Positions 10,826 through 21,497 of a DNA stretch of 64,000 nt are shown here, one piece after another. Source of the DNA: Chelydra serpentina (taxonomy: Eukaryota; Chordata; Testudines; Chelydridae); NCBI GenBank assembly GCA_037349315.1, contig JBAIAC010000155.1, positions 327,501-391,500 of the forward strand, written 5' to 3'. The position numbers were made by a program, and so were the translations under genes. Below the pieces are notes generated by a model. It saw only the letters and a list, made by a program, of their open reading frames with translations, was not told where the DNA came from and made no database searches. The first letter of the stretch is position 1. Every line of letters starts with the position of its first letter.

Positions 10826-11159
10826 AGTGGTGACAACATTGGGGGGTCATCTGACTACCAGTGTGGAAGAGCCTGGGGGGCCAATTTTTTCCTCCCTTGC
10901 TCAAGGCCTCTCTGGCCAGCCCTGCATTTGCTCAACACGTCGGCACACAGCGGTTTGCTGTAGACCCAGAAGCCTTTCTTCCTCCAGACTGTGAGGCCAG
11001 TGGGCGTGTGAGGAAGTCGCCCCTTCAGTCCCAGGCAGTGAATGGCCCTTCCTAGGAAAGCCCAAGTCCTCAAAAGAAAAAAGTAACATCAAGGAGGGTA
11101 CTGAAGAGCTGCTTTTTGAAGCACTTGGGGGATACCACAAGTGGAAATAATCTTCCCTA

Positions 11160-11232
11160 CACCTGACCAGGGACTTGAACCCTGGACACTGCTATTAAAA
11201 GTCTGATGCTCGACGAACTGATCTAGCCAGAC
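11160..11232 (-). pseudogene. tRNA-Lys (TTT) pseudogene
   Basis: A Lys-type body with TTT in the loop, but the 3' strand of the anticodon stem is changed to TAGCA and no longer pairs with TCAGA. The D stem is also altered ('tagatcagttcgtcgagc'). The partner at 59528 has the same lesions, so the decay predates the block B duplication. Confidence 0.82.
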
Positions 11233-11519
11233 TCATGTGAGAGAAGGGCAAGTTTGGTGCAGAAGAGAAACTAGTCAAGAAAAAGAGGGCAGGAAACAAT
11301 ACAGAAAATTTGCTACTCTGGCTCCCTTAGCAGCCCTAGCCCCAGCCTGCTCCTCCATCTGGCACCCTGAGGCCTTCTCCTTATTCTAGTTAAATAATGG
11401 ATCCAGGAGAAAACACCGTTCTACAAAGAAAAATGAAACCACAGACAGAAATGCCATTGGAAATACAAAATGACAATGCAATCCCCATCACAGTCTGGTA
11501 TCCAGGGCTGGGTTAGTTT

Positions 11520-12200
11520 TTGTGGGCCTGGCGCCAAACATATTTCTGGGCCCCGCTGTAGAATGAAGGGGCCAGGGGCAAGAGCACTGTGGGGCATTGG
11601 GGGGGAGGAGGATTGGTCCCCAGCTGGAGTGAGGCAGGGGCCAGATGAGCACAGTGGGACATGGGGGGAGGATTAGTCCCTGCTGACTGCAGCAAGGCAG
11701 GGGCTGGGTCAATAGCACAGTGGGGCGGGAGCTAGGGTTGGTCCCTGTCGCAAGGGAGGGGCCGGGGGTAAACTGCAAGTGCAGATGGGCTGGGGAGGGG
11801 TAAACAGGATCCCCCTCCCCACCCCTGCCCACATAGAGCGGGTACCTACCTTCTCCCTGGTTCTACCCCATCTCTATCTGCACTGAGCTGAGGATGGGGG
11901 TGCACTGAGCACAGGGCTAGGGGTGCAGGGTCTGGGAGGGAGTTCGGGGGCAGGAGCAGGCTGGGGGTTGGGGTGCAGGGTCTGGCCAGGAGCCAGGGTG
12001 AGGGAGGGGGCTCAGGGTTGGGGCAGGAGGTTGGGGTGTGGAGCACTGACCTGGGGCAGCTCCTGTTTGGTGCTCAGGGTGGGGATGGGGGGGTACAAGA
12101 GTCAGGGCATGGGGTGTGGGGCTGGGTAAATGTGGGGGTGCAGGAGTCAGGACTGGGGGATGGGGGGTGTGGGGGGTGCAGGATTCAGGGCATGGGGGTG
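11520..12200. repeat. G-rich quasi-repetitive tract
   Basis: An irregular G-rich stretch made of words such as 'ggggcaggggctgggt' and 'ggttggggtgcagggtctgg'. A copy is at 59890-60580, and a diverged C-rich relative on the opposite strand is at 45990-46330. No gene is seen in it; frames through it are low-complexity. Confidence 0.6.
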
Positions 12201-12547
12201 TGGGCGGCTGGGTGTGTGTCACTTTAAAATTGCTGCAAAAAGCTCCAGGCCTCTCGTCGAGGTGGTTTTTATTTATCGCCCAAACAGGGCAGTTTTGTTG
12301 CCAGACGTGGCATTGCCGTGTGTGCACCCAACTGAGGGAGCATCGTGTGTTTTCCACACACCTGAGCAATATAATGATGCTGCAATAACTTTGTAGTGCA
12401 GACCTGGCCAAGGATTCACACACACACATCTTGCCAGGGAAACTTCCCCTGCTCCTCTGCTTTGCAGAATCCAAACCCAAGCAAAGGCCCAGGTGGGGGC
12501 TGGCAGCGAATCAGGAGTGGGCAGACCCCCTCCCTTAGCCACAGCCA

Positions 12548-12621
12548 GGCACTGTGGCTTAGCTGGCTAAAGTACCTGTTTTGTAAACAGGAGATCCTGG
12601 GTTCGACTCCCAGTGGTGCTT
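12548..12621 (+). tRNA. tRNA-Thr (TGT)
   Basis: A 74-nt gene: anticodon arm CCTGT-TTTGTAA-ACAGG (TGT) and perfect T arm CTGGG-TTCGACT-CCCAG. The acceptor GGCACTG pairs with TGGTGCT using several G-T pairs. A TTTTT terminator lies about 9 nt downstream. A short CR1 tail fragment ('ggcacctgttattggctactgtc') starts just after it, as also happens at 27743 and 60990. Partner at 60917. Confidence 0.87.
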
Positions 12622-12734
12622 TGTTGAGTGGTTTTTGAGGCACCTGTTATTGGCTACTGTCAGGAGAACAGCCTTCCAAGGGAAGCAGTGGGGGCAAAAG
12701 ATCTATCTGGCTTCACGTTTAAGTTTATGGAGGG

Positions 12735-13165
12735 GATGGTTTCATAGGATAACATGATCTTGGCAATTAACTGACCTTTCATTATCAGCGGTAAATAGGA
12801 CCAATGGTCAATGATGGGATGTTAGAAGTTACTACAGAGAACTTTTTCCTGGGTGTCTGGCTGGTGAGTCTTGCCCACATGCTCAGGGTTCAGCTGATCA
12901 CCATCTTTGGGGTCGGGAAGGAATTTTCCTCCATGGTAGATCGGCCGAGGCCTTGGGGGTTTTTCACCTTCCTCTGCAGCAAGGGGCACGGGTCACTTGC
13001 TGGAGGATTCTCTGCACCTTGAAGTCTTTAAACCATGATTTGAGGACTTCAGTAGCTGACAGGATTATTCCAGGAGTGGGTGGGTGAGATTCTGTGGCCT
13101 GCATTGTGCAGGAGGTCAGACTAGATGATCATAATGGTCCCTTCTGACCTTAAGGTCAATGAGAC
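12735..13165 (+). mobile_element. CR1 LINE 3' tail
   Basis: A 5'-truncated CR1: 'ctgtggcctgcattgtgcag', 'gaggtcagactagatgatca' and 'aatggtcccttctgacctta' form the characteristic CR1 3' end, preceded by 'ggtcgggaaggaattttcct' and 'cacttgctggaggattctct'. There is no open frame for reverse transcriptase. Its block B partner is 61080-61515. Confidence 0.88.
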
Positions 13166-13267
13166 AGGAGGCCCTCACCACGCACAGATCTGCCTCTTGC
13201 TTTCAGTCCCCCTCTGCTGGTCGCCGCCTCGCTTGAAGGTCCAGAGCAAATGAAAGAAGCACATGCC

Positions 13268-13339
13268 TAGCATAGGATGGTTCTGATCCATCAACCTCGG
13301 GGTTACGGGCCCAGCACGCTGCCGCGGCGCCCCTCTGCT
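13268..13339 (-). pseudogene. Initiator tRNA-Met pseudogene, anticodon CGT
   Basis: The initiator-Met framework is clear, but the anticodon loop reads CCCGTAA in place of CCCATAA, the 3' stem is CCCCG, and the T loop is ATCAGAA, so the B box is damaged. No T-run follows. The partner at 61619 has the same anticodon change. Confidence 0.85.
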
Positions 13340-13462
13340 GGGTCTTTAACCCCCACAGCCAGCAGCCAGCATCCGGCCTAGCGCCTTGTGAGCTCTAGCG
13401 CTGGCAGGGAGACGCGCCGGCTGCTCGGAGCAGCCTTGGTAACAGCAGTTTTGTTTCTGTGT

Positions 13463-13536
13463 GTCTCTGTGGCGCAATGGGTCAGCGCGTTTGGCTGTTA
13501 ACCGAAAGGCTGGTGGTTCGAGCCCACCCAGGGACG
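13463..13536 (+). tRNA. tRNA-Asn (GTT)
   Basis: A 74-nt gene: acceptor GTCTCTG/CAGGGAC, anticodon arm TTTGG/CTGTTAA/CCGAA with one T-G pair, and T arm GGTGG-TTCGAGC-CCACC. All arms are present; the D loop has GGGTCAGC where GGTTAGC is usual. TTTT lies about 40 nt downstream. The partner at 61815 has the perfect TTCGG stem. Confidence 0.93.
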
Positions 13537-13717
13537 ATGGTGACCCCGTGCTACTTCCTCCAGGGCATGTTTTGCTGCCTCAAAACCACAGAGACACCTC
13601 CCAGCAGCTGGTTTGCCAGGGCCCCTGCCCAGCCCCCTGCACCGCTCCCTGCCAGGGCCAGAGCTCGCAAGGCACCAGCCTGGAGCCAGGGCCGCTGGGT
13701 GCTGCTTATGAAAAGCC

Positions 13718-13787
13718 AGCAGAGGGACACAGGGGAACTGTGCTGTGCCCATAACACAGAGGTGGATTAATCAAACCCTCTTCTGCG
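13718..13787 (+). pseudogene. Initiator-Met-like tRNA relic with compensated anticodon stem
   Basis: An iMet-derived sequence with the CCCATAA loop kept and an anticodon stem CTGTG/CACAG that differs from the normal CTGGG/CCCAG by a paired change. The D arm and T arm are degenerate and the A and B boxes are poor. It is preserved with the same stem at 62069. Most likely a pseudogene. Confidence 0.7.
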
Positions 13788-15914
13788 AGCACCGGGCCTC
13801 CCGCTTCCTACCCTGGGCCTGCAAGCGAGGGGGCGGCTTGCACAGCGCCAAGAGTCTCACCTGTGAGGCAGGAGGCGGCTGACGCCCGCAGCCTGCTGGG
13901 GAGCTCCCAGAAGTGATTAAGGGACAGAGACTCCTAAGTGCCCAGAGTAACTAGGGTTTGGGGTTCACGAGGCCAGTAAGGGGGTCGCTATGTCGGCCTT
14001 GTAACCCTGGGTGTCAGGTCGCTGTGCAGCTTTGATCTAGAGCTCTGATCCCAACATCCGACCAGCAGCCCACAGCCTCCCCCTGGGTCTGCCCCACCTG
14101 GTTACTCCTCACAGGCTGACCTGACCCCGCTTCCAGCCCCGGATTCACCCCCCAATCATCCTACTGCCCCTCAGAGCCACAGCCGTGGGTGTGCTGACGG
14201 AGGGAGGGGTGACTCTGGGGTGGGGTTCTTCTCTAAAGATGGCTGCAGAAAGGTGGGGCTCAGCTCTGTCAGCGACCTGCCCAGTTCCCTCGCTGACAGG
14301 GGATGCCAACATTTCTGTAAGGCGCACTGGCAGCGGGCGGGACGTGGCTGCTGCAGTAGGCCTGGCTTTAACGCCTGGTGCTTCCTCACCTGCTTGGCTG
14401 TCTTGGGCATTCGGTGCCGCCCTGCCGTCCGTCCCTCCCAGCCGTGAAAGAAGCGGGCTGGTGGCTCAAAGGGTTTTGCTGAGGCTGTCGGTGAGGGGGA
14501 ATCGCTGGCTGAGGATGGCTCCGTGGAAGAGCTGAGCTTTGCATGTCGTTCCGGCCTGTGGTCTCCCCTGTCATGTGGCAGTGAGTTCCACAGCTCCGGG
14601 GGGAGCTCTGCCTCCTGTACGGAAAAGCCTCCCTGGCTGGGTGAGCTGGTGGGATGCAGCTGTCAGGACAAGTCGTGGTGACAGGAGAAGGGACGATCTC
14701 CCTGGTGGAGACGGTTTGGACAGCGGCTGGAGCCTGGCCCTGGGCTCTGTGAGAGGAGCCGGAGCAGGGAGCGGGTACTGGGGTGACCTGTGGGGCAGAT
14801 TGAACCAGCTGGAGCTGCTCAGGGAGTGTCGGTCCATCCCCAGCTGCAGGAAGGAGCCGTAGATCTCACAGAGGTGGGGGCAGGGCCGTCCTTAGCCATG
14901 GAAGTGGCCCTATAAAATCAGGACATCAGGTCACCCTCGCTGGGGAGCGTCTCTCCCCCGGGCTGGCAGCGATCCACCTCATCCGGGGGGAGCTGCGCAG
15001 GGCAGGATGAGCTGCTGTGGGTCCGTGGGTGCCCGTCCCTGAGATCAGACGCTGGGCTAACTTCCCCATGGTCCGTGGGGCTGGCGGTGGTGCCCAGTGG
15101 CCTGTGATCGGACCTGAGGGTTTGCTGCTGCTGTTGCCACTCTGCTCCCCAAGAGATGGATCTGGGGGTCCTGCAGCTTTCACCGATCTCCTCCTCTCCT
15201 GCAGCTGTTGAACCCGCAAGCTGGGGGGTGAGCCCAGCACGGAAGCAGGACTGTGTTGCCATTTACATGGTCATTTAACAACTTTGTTTGCCAAAAGTGC
15301 TTGCCAACAATCCTGAATCCAATTTCAATATTTAAAAAAAATCAATATCTTAGCCACAAACAGAAAATTCAGTTGGTGACAATTATTTGTGACAAGTTTG
15401 GTTTGGGGCGGGGACTGGGCCAGTTTTCATCAGAGAAACAGAAAATGTTGACTGGCTTCCCTCTAGCCCTGTTCCTGCTCTTCTATGGGAAGCACATTGC
15501 CCTGACTAGCCAGCAGGCGGGGCAATTCTAGGGGGGCACAGCAATGGGGGGGGCATGGCCCCATCAGTTTTAAAAGGAGGGCTCTGTTGTTCCCATGGAT
15601 ACCTCTCACGTCACCATGGTTCTGCTGCAGCCCCAGGTAAGCAATGGGTTCGTGTTGCTGGTTAAAGATTTCCTCTTTCCCCAGCCCCGCCCCACGCATC
15701 CAGCCTGCAGGAGGGAAGGGCTGGCCCGAGAGCCGTGTTAACATCATCCTGTCGACACTGTGGGGTTAGCGGGATGTCCCTGCCTGTGCACATAGCGAGC
15801 TGGACGTATCGTTCTCAGGGCAGAGGCTAGTCAGGCGCGGGAGGAGACCACACGGTCAGCCATCTCGGAGAGACCTGGGGACTAAGGGTCTGAAGAAGCT
15901 CTCAAGGACTAATT

Positions 15915-16855
15915 TTTTAAAATAATTTTTATCAATGAATTGGGAGAAAACATCCAATCATTGCTGATAAGATTGGTGGGTGACAAAATAACGACAGAGC
16001 GGTAATTACTGATGAGGAGAGGGCAGTGATACAGAGCGATCTGGCTCATTCGGCAAGCTGGGCCCATTCAAAGGAAACAAGTTTGACCAGAGCCAAATGC
16101 AAAGTCCGATACCTAGCAACAAGGCATGCCGGCCACACCTACAGAATGGGGAACTGTATCCAGGAAAGCAGTGACTCTGGAAAGGATTGAGGGGCCATAG
16201 TGGAGAAGCCACTCAACATGAGCTCCCAGTGTGGTGAACAGGGCTAAAGCCATCATGAGACGTTTGAGCAGAGCCGTGAGTAGGAATGAGGGCGGGGGGG
16301 AACACTGCATCAGTGAGGCTGATATTGGAATACTGCATCCAGTTTTGGTGTCCTCATTTGAAGGAGATGTTGAGAAATTGGAGTTGGGGCAGCAAAGAGC
16401 CACCAAATGTTCTGAGGTCTGGAGAAAAATGCCTTCAAGTGAGCTATTGAAAGAGCTCCACCTGTTTAGCTTATCAAAAGAAGATTGAAAGGTGACTTCA
16501 TTGAAGTGTTGAAGTGCCTTAATGCAGAGAAAATATTGGGTATTAAAGGGCTCTTTAATCTAGCAGAGAAAGGCATAACAAGACCCAATGGCTGGAAGGT
16601 AAAAAGAGACAAATTACAAATCAGGGAGGATTATAGAACAGTGAGGATGATTCACCACAGGAACAAGGTACCAAGGGAAGTGGTGGATTCTCCATCTCTT
16701 GATGTCATTTAATGAAGACTAGATGCCTTTCTGGAATGTGTTTTCCCAAAAAGTAGCTCTTGTGGTACACAGGAGGCCTGTGAGATGCAGGGGGTCAGAT
16801 TAGATGCTCTAATGGTCTCTTCTGACCATAAAGTCTACTAATTTCTGAAAAACTG
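15915..16855 (+). mobile_element. CR1 LINE, 5'-truncated
   Basis: The end of a CR1 ORF2 and its 3' region: 'ctgtatccaggaaagcagtg', 'ctcaacatgagctcccagtg', 'atccagttttggtgtcctca', 'ctctttaatctagcagagaa', 'gtggtggattctccatctct' and the terminal 'gggggtcagattagatgctc'. Frames are broken, so no protein is called. The left part is within block B and recurs at 63820-64000. Confidence 0.85.
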
Positions 16856-16969
16856 AGTGTAGCACTGGGAGCAGCCTCTGATGTTTTCCTGTCTAGCCGG
16901 CTTGCTTCCTAGAATGAACACTCATTGAGTGGGGTGATCCCCAGGGAGTAGCTCAAACCTCCCAAGTGT

Positions 16970-17420
16970 CTGGCCAGCGGCAGGACATTAGCACTGCAGG
17001 GGAGGGGGTGGGTGAGGCAGTGACATCACAAAGGCCTTTTGCAGGACCTCGGCCTATTGGTCAAAGGTGGTGGGGAGGCGGTGACCTCACAGAGAGATGC
17101 TGACATCAGCCAGGCCAGGCCAGGGGCGCAGGGCCAGGGAAACCTCGGAGACCCCCGTGGCTTTGCTTCAGCAAGTCTCCTTGTCGAGGTCTCTCTTGGA
17201 GGACTGAGAGAGTATTAGGGTTCACGTATGTTAGCGCGAGGAGGAACCTCTTTGGAGTTTTCTCCTTTCCTTTTACGGACTTTCCTAGAAAACAGACGCC
17301 GCTGGTTAGACGGTACGAGCCTCCGAGAGGTTTGGAACCTGTTCAGTCTGATCCATCTGGTGCCAGCTGAATTCTAGGCATGGAAAACAGTAGCTTCAGA
17401 TGGCAGAATTTTATTCCCCA
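16970..17420. promoter_or_regulatory. Promoter-like stretch with CRE-like and CCAAT motifs
   Basis: Within 90 bp there are TGACATCA (17021), TGACCTCA (17082) and TGACATCA (17101), all CRE/ATF-like, plus an inverted CCAAT box ('ctattggtca', near 17055). No coding sequence follows that I can recognise. It could be part of an old retroelement regulatory region or chance. Inference only. Confidence 0.35.
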
Positions 17421-17570
17421 CTTGGGATTTTGTCCCGCAGAATCACTGGGGACATTAGGGTTTGTCCTTTTTGTTTGACCTTTTCCTCCATCCCTCCCTC
17501 CTTTCTCTTCACCTCTTACTTCTTTTGTCCTTTCCCCTGTTCCCCTCCCACCACCAGGAGAGGTGTAGGG

Positions 17571-17591
17571 GTGTGTGTGTGTGTGTGTGTG
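17571..17591. repeat. (GT)n microsatellite
   Basis: An uninterrupted GT dinucleotide run of about ten units, just before array 2 of the 57-bp minisatellite. Confidence 0.95.
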
Positions 17592-17652
17592 ACAGTTTAT
17601 CCTATAATGATTTATGGGGCGATGCTTATAAATGTATATATACCCGGTGTCT

Positions 17653-18062
17653 CTGTTGCTCTCTGAGAGAGACGCTGTGTGCATTACCCCACGTGGCCAC
17701 CCGGTGTCAATGTCGCTCTCTGAGAGAGACGCTGTGTGCGTTACCCCACGTGGCCACCCGGTGTCACTGTTGCTCTCTGAGAGATGCTGTGTGCATTACC
17801 CCACGTGGCCACCTGGTGTCACTGTCGCTCTCTGAGAGAGACGCTGTGTGCATTACCCCACGTGGCCACCTGGTGTCACTGTTGCTCTCTGAGAGAGACG
17901 CTGTGTGCGTTACCCCACGTGGCCACCCGGTGTCACTGTTGCTCTCTGAGAGATGCTGTGTGCATTACCCCACGTGGCCACCCGGTGTCACTGTTGCTCT
18001 CTGAGAGAGACGCTGTGTGCGTTACCCCACGTGGCCACCCGGTGTCACTGTTGCTCTCTGAG
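17653..18062. repeat. 57-bp minisatellite, array 2 (about 7 units, inverted)
   Basis: The same unit as arrays 1 and 3 on the opposite strand, seven units long, including 55-bp variants. Its right edge ('gctctctgaggggaggggca') is followed 25 bp later by a Val-type tRNA pseudogene, exactly as at the left edge of array 3. It therefore marks the inverted copy of that boundary. Confidence 0.95.
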
Positions 18063-18087
18063 GGGAGGGGCAGATCCCTGGTGCAGA

Positions 18088-18159
18088 GTTTCTCTAGTGT
18101 CTGGTTATCACATTTGCCTGACATGCAAAAGGGCCCTGCTTTGAAACCAGGCAGAAAGA
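18088..18159 (+). pseudogene. tRNA-Val-type pseudogene with GAC anticodon
   Basis: Val-type acceptor (GTTTCTC) and D arm, anticodon stem TTTGC/GCAAA, loop CTGACAT with GAC at 18120-18122. Eukaryotes normally use AAC, CAC or TAC for valine, not GAC. The T arm is mismatched (CCTGC-TTTGAAA-CCAGG), as is the 3' acceptor. A second copy, minus strand, is at 49300-49371. Confidence 0.8.
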
Positions 18160-18969
18160 TGAAGTTTTACTTTTCTCGGGTGCCTTATCTGCCCAGCGAG
18201 GTGCTCCCCTTTTGGCCACTGGGATCACCCCAACCCCTGCAGGGCAGCGGGTGGGGAAATGAGCTGAGACGCGTGCCGGAGAAAGCTGCTGTTTCCTGCC
18301 CTTGGTTTCTTGGCGACAGAGGCGTGTGCACGGGGTGTGCGGGTGTGCCCGGGCACACCCTAGTGAGCTGCGGCTCGGAAGGCTGCTCCTCCCCCCTCCC
18401 CTGGGGGCTGTCTCCTAGGGGCAGCCTGCACGCAGCCGCGATCAGCTGTTTGCTGGGCAGGCTCAGATCAGCTGCGTCCTGCCTCCCTGCTCCAGCAGGG
18501 GCCGAGTGAGTCTCACACACACAGGAAAACACCCTTAGGGTGAGGTGCGGGCGGGAGCACAGCCGGCCCCTGCTCACCTAGGGCCGCCCCGCACCTCTTG
18601 GGCTGATGGCCATGGCGTCCGCGAGTATGGCTGCTCCCGGCCAGCCAGGCTCCGCTACAGCCACAGCAGGCAGCCGGTGACCCAAGGGAGCCCAGCTAGG
18701 CTGGGGCTGGGTGCACTGGGGTATTGGGGGGGGTGGGTGGGAGGAGAAGCCCAGATCCCGGCAGGAGCTGCACTGCGGGGTGGGGAGGGGGAGGGGGAAG
18801 AGGAGCCACACCGGGGCAGAGAGGAGAGGCCCCGGACCCTGGCAGAAGATGTGCGGCTGAATTCCCCGGCTCGGGAGGCCCAGCCACCCTAGTGGCAGAA
18901 GCTGCAGGGCTGAAGCCCTGACCCCACTCTGTGTGGAGCTGGTATCCCCATTTCTCCCGCCATCACACA

Positions 18970-19145
18970 GCCATGAGTGGATTTAGCCTAGGAGGCAGGG
19001 TCAGGATTGGCCCCATTTGGCAGGTGGGATCTAGGGCACACAGAGGTGAAGTGACTTTCCCAAGGCTAAGCAGGGAGTCTGTGGCAGAGCAGAGACTCAA
19101 ACCCAGAACACCTGAACCCTGTGCCTTAACCACTAGGCGACCTTC
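18970..19145 (-). mobile_element. MIR-like SINE (module A copy 2)
   Basis: Reverse-complement copy of the SINE at 3955-4145, with the same B-box-like 'agactcaaaccca' and A-box-like 'tgccttaaccacta'. Confidence 0.68.
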
Positions 19146-19897
19146 CCACCCCAGGAGGGGGAACTTCCTCTGCCACTTTCAATGTGTGGGTGGGAGCAGC
19201 CACTAGACAGAGCTGCCAGGAGGTGGGGAGCAGAGAGAGATGGGAAAAGGGACATGGGTGGGTGTAGCGGGGTGGTTACCTGCTCCTGCCCGGGAGGGGT
19301 TAAAACAGCCCTACAGAGGGAGCAGTCAGGGGACGGGCAGTCAGGGGACATGGAATGGGGGTGCTGGATAGGGCGTGGGAGTCCCAGGGGGGCTGTCAGG
19401 GGTGGGGGTGTGGCTAGGGGCCAGGGTAGTCAGGGGACAGGATAGTTGGAGGGGTCCCGGGGGGTGATTAGGGGTCGGGGGGGTCCCTGGAGGGGGCGGT
19501 CAGGGACAAGGAGTAGGGGGGTTGGATGGGTCAAGGGTTTGGGGGGGGGGCTGTCAGGGGCGGGGGTGTGGAGAGGGGTCGGGGCAGTCAGGGGACAGGT
19601 AGGGTGTAGGGTCCTAGGGAGGCAGTTACAGTGGTGGGGTCTCAGGAGGGGGCAGTCAGGGGACAAGGAGCAGGGAGGTTTAGATAGGGGGTGGGGTCCT
19701 GGGGGGCAGTTAGGGGCAGGGTCCCAGGAGGGAGCTGTCAGGGGACAAGGAGCACGGGGGGTTGGGGGTTTTGAGGGGGGCTGGAAGTGGGAGGGAGTGG
19801 ATGGGGGTGGGGCTCGGGCAGGTCTCCCTGGGTGCACACCCTAGTGAATGCTTGGTGAGCTTGTCTTCTGCACCAAACTTACGCTTTTCGTTTGTGA

Positions 19898-19970
19898 GCC
19901 TGGCGAGCTCAGTTGGTCGAGCGTCAGTGTGTTAATCTGAGGGTCCAGGGTTCAAGTCCCTGGTTAAGTG
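19898..19970 (+). tRNA. Lys-type tRNA body with GTT (Asn) anticodon, second copy
   Basis: Lys-type D and T arms (CAGGG-TTCAAGT-CCCTG). The anticodon arm is TCAGT-GTGTTAA-TCTGA with GTT at 19931-19933. Besides the two changes shared with 3126-3198 it also has G at position 32. The acceptor GCCTGGC/GTTAAGT has one mismatch and several wobbles. No close T-run. Probably decaying, but the core fold is retained. Confidence 0.72.
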
Positions 19971-20292
19971 TGGGGAAAAATCATTTTCCCCTGTGGTGTC
20001 CCCTGAGAGCATCAGGAGTCAGCTCTTCAGTGCCCTCTTTGACGTTACTCTTTTCTTTTCAGGACTTGGGCTTTCCTAGGAAGGGCCATTTACTGCCTGG
20101 GACGTCCTCACACGCCCACTGGCCTCACAGTCTGGAGGCAGAAAGGTTACTGGGTCTACAGCAAACCGCTGCCTGCCGACTTGTTGAGCAAATACAGGGC
20201 TGGCCAGAGAGGCCTTGAGCAAGGAAGGCAAATTAGTCTCCGCCCAGGCTCTTCTACACTGGAAGTCAAAAGGGTGCAGCATGTTCTCCACT

Positions 20293-20364
20293 GGTCCCAT
20301 GGTGTCAGGGCAGCACTCAGGGCTTTGAATCCTGCAATCCGAGTTCAAGTCTCGGTGGGGACCT
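20293..20364 (+). tRNA. tRNA-Gln (TTG), acceptor with extra G
   Basis: Anticodon arm CAGGG-CTTTGAA-TCCTG (TTG, one G-T pair) and T arm CCGAG-TTCAAGT-CTCGG paired. The 3' acceptor strand is TGGGGACC, one G longer than the 5' strand GGTCCCA needs, which would distort the acceptor. It lies 322 bp after the Lys-type gene in the recurring Lys-Gln arrangement. Confidence 0.75.
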
Positions 20365-21497
20365 TGGGGCAGCTCTTCTGCCACCTAACACTCCTGGGTG
20401 TTCCAAGGCCTCGTCTTGCTCTCTCCAGTGACGTGGGAGCCTGTCTTTTGCCGGCTCGCTGTTGTGACTTGAGCACCAGCCTCAGCCCCCACCCGGGCAG
20501 GGTTTGATGCTTCCATCACTTAAATTCCAGCACGCTGAGGGATTTCAGCTTTGCACAAGGGGCAGAGACAGATCTCGCTGTTCCTGGGTCTGTGCAAAGG
20601 AAATTGTGCTTCTGTCTGAAAGAGAGGCGGGAAATGGCCCCATGGTGGGACAATATCCTCAGGATTAAGAGCAAAGGACTCAGGCTGAGAACCGATTTAA
20701 CTCCACTCATCTGGGATTTCACAAATTGTTTTCCATGGAGACACTGGGACCTTGTGACATTGCTCCAGACTCGGGGGGTTCGGCTGCTGTAACTCATGGT
20801 ACAAACATGAACTGGATTCCAAGAAGGGAGAGGGGAGAAGCCTGAAGCTGACTTTACTCCCAGGCTGGCGTCTCCTGGATGGTGGGAAACGTCCTTTGCT
20901 GCTGCCAGGGGACAGCGGCGACTGGAGACATACCAGGGCTGGGATGAATGGGGAATGTTTATGCGCACAGGGACCCACTAACTCTAAATCCTCCACTGTA
21001 GCGGGAGCTTAGAAAGTCACCCCTTGGTCAGCGGTGGGACTGGGGGTTTGAAAAGAGATTCCTTTTCCCTCCCCTTCCTGAGACAGAAAGTCAGGGCCGG
21101 CCACTCCAGGGCAGAATAGCACATTATCCACTGGCTGAGGAGCTGGAAACCAGGTGCAGACGACTGGTCTCTGCTGAAAGACTTGGGCTGGGGGGGCACA
21201 ATTTCAGGGTTCAGCCCCACCCCCTTACCATCAACACCCCTCCCAGGAGTGAACAATGCCGGGAGAGGAAGCAGCAAAGGCAGCCCCGCTCCACTCCCCC
21301 CTCCAGCCGCTGCTGTGCAGGGAGGGAGCCTGGCAGCACCCCACGCTGTAGCAGGGATGCTAACCCAGGTGGGGCACATGGCCCCACATCCCGCCCTCTG
21401 CACGTGTTGCCTCTGAAATGAGGGAAACTCGTGAGTTCAGGGCACAGCTGCACACCCAGGAGAAAGCCCAGCACGACATGCCCAGGGGGAAGGGCTG
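20365..21497. other. Duplicated intergenic sequence
   Basis: No gene seen. The part around 20990-21290 is repeated in inverted form at 40990-41340, while 21285-22240 is repeated directly at 40380-40890, so this sequence has been rearranged in the other copy. The region near 20540-20650 is a distant relative of 6380-6480. Confidence 0.6.

Larger units (their letters stand above)
6016..16080 (+). repeat. Segmental duplication block B, copy 1
   Basis: About 10 kb that recurs in the same orientation at 54390-64000, with nine tRNA loci in the same order and strand, a solo LTR, G-rich tracts and CR1 tails. Differences are scattered single bases and small indels plus one large indel: copy 1 has about 450 bp (around 14571-15026) that copy 2 lacks. 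Between tRNAs I recognise no host gene. The stretches 8900-9290, 9745-10750 and 13790-15900 hold only duplicated unique-looking sequence. Confidence 0.93.
18480..19970 (-). repeat. Module A, copy 2 part 1 (inverted)
   Basis: The inverted counterpart of 3126-4600 and of 47655-48960: GC-rich stretch, MIR-like SINE, G-rich complement of the C-rich tract, and the Lys-like tRNA with GTT anticodon. The rest of the inverted module (iMet and VNTR2) follows only after about 2.5 kb of other sequence, at 22465-23930. Confidence 0.8.

Noticed and set aside
13740..13780. 'cccataacacagaggtggat' as a working initiator Met tRNA
   Set aside because: The D and T arms do not pair and both internal promoters are damaged, so it is kept only as a relic.
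14185..14535. A 116-codon frame conserved in length at 62536-62886
   Set aside because: Differences between the two copies are mostly amino-acid changing and there is no known motif, so I see no sign of coding constraint.
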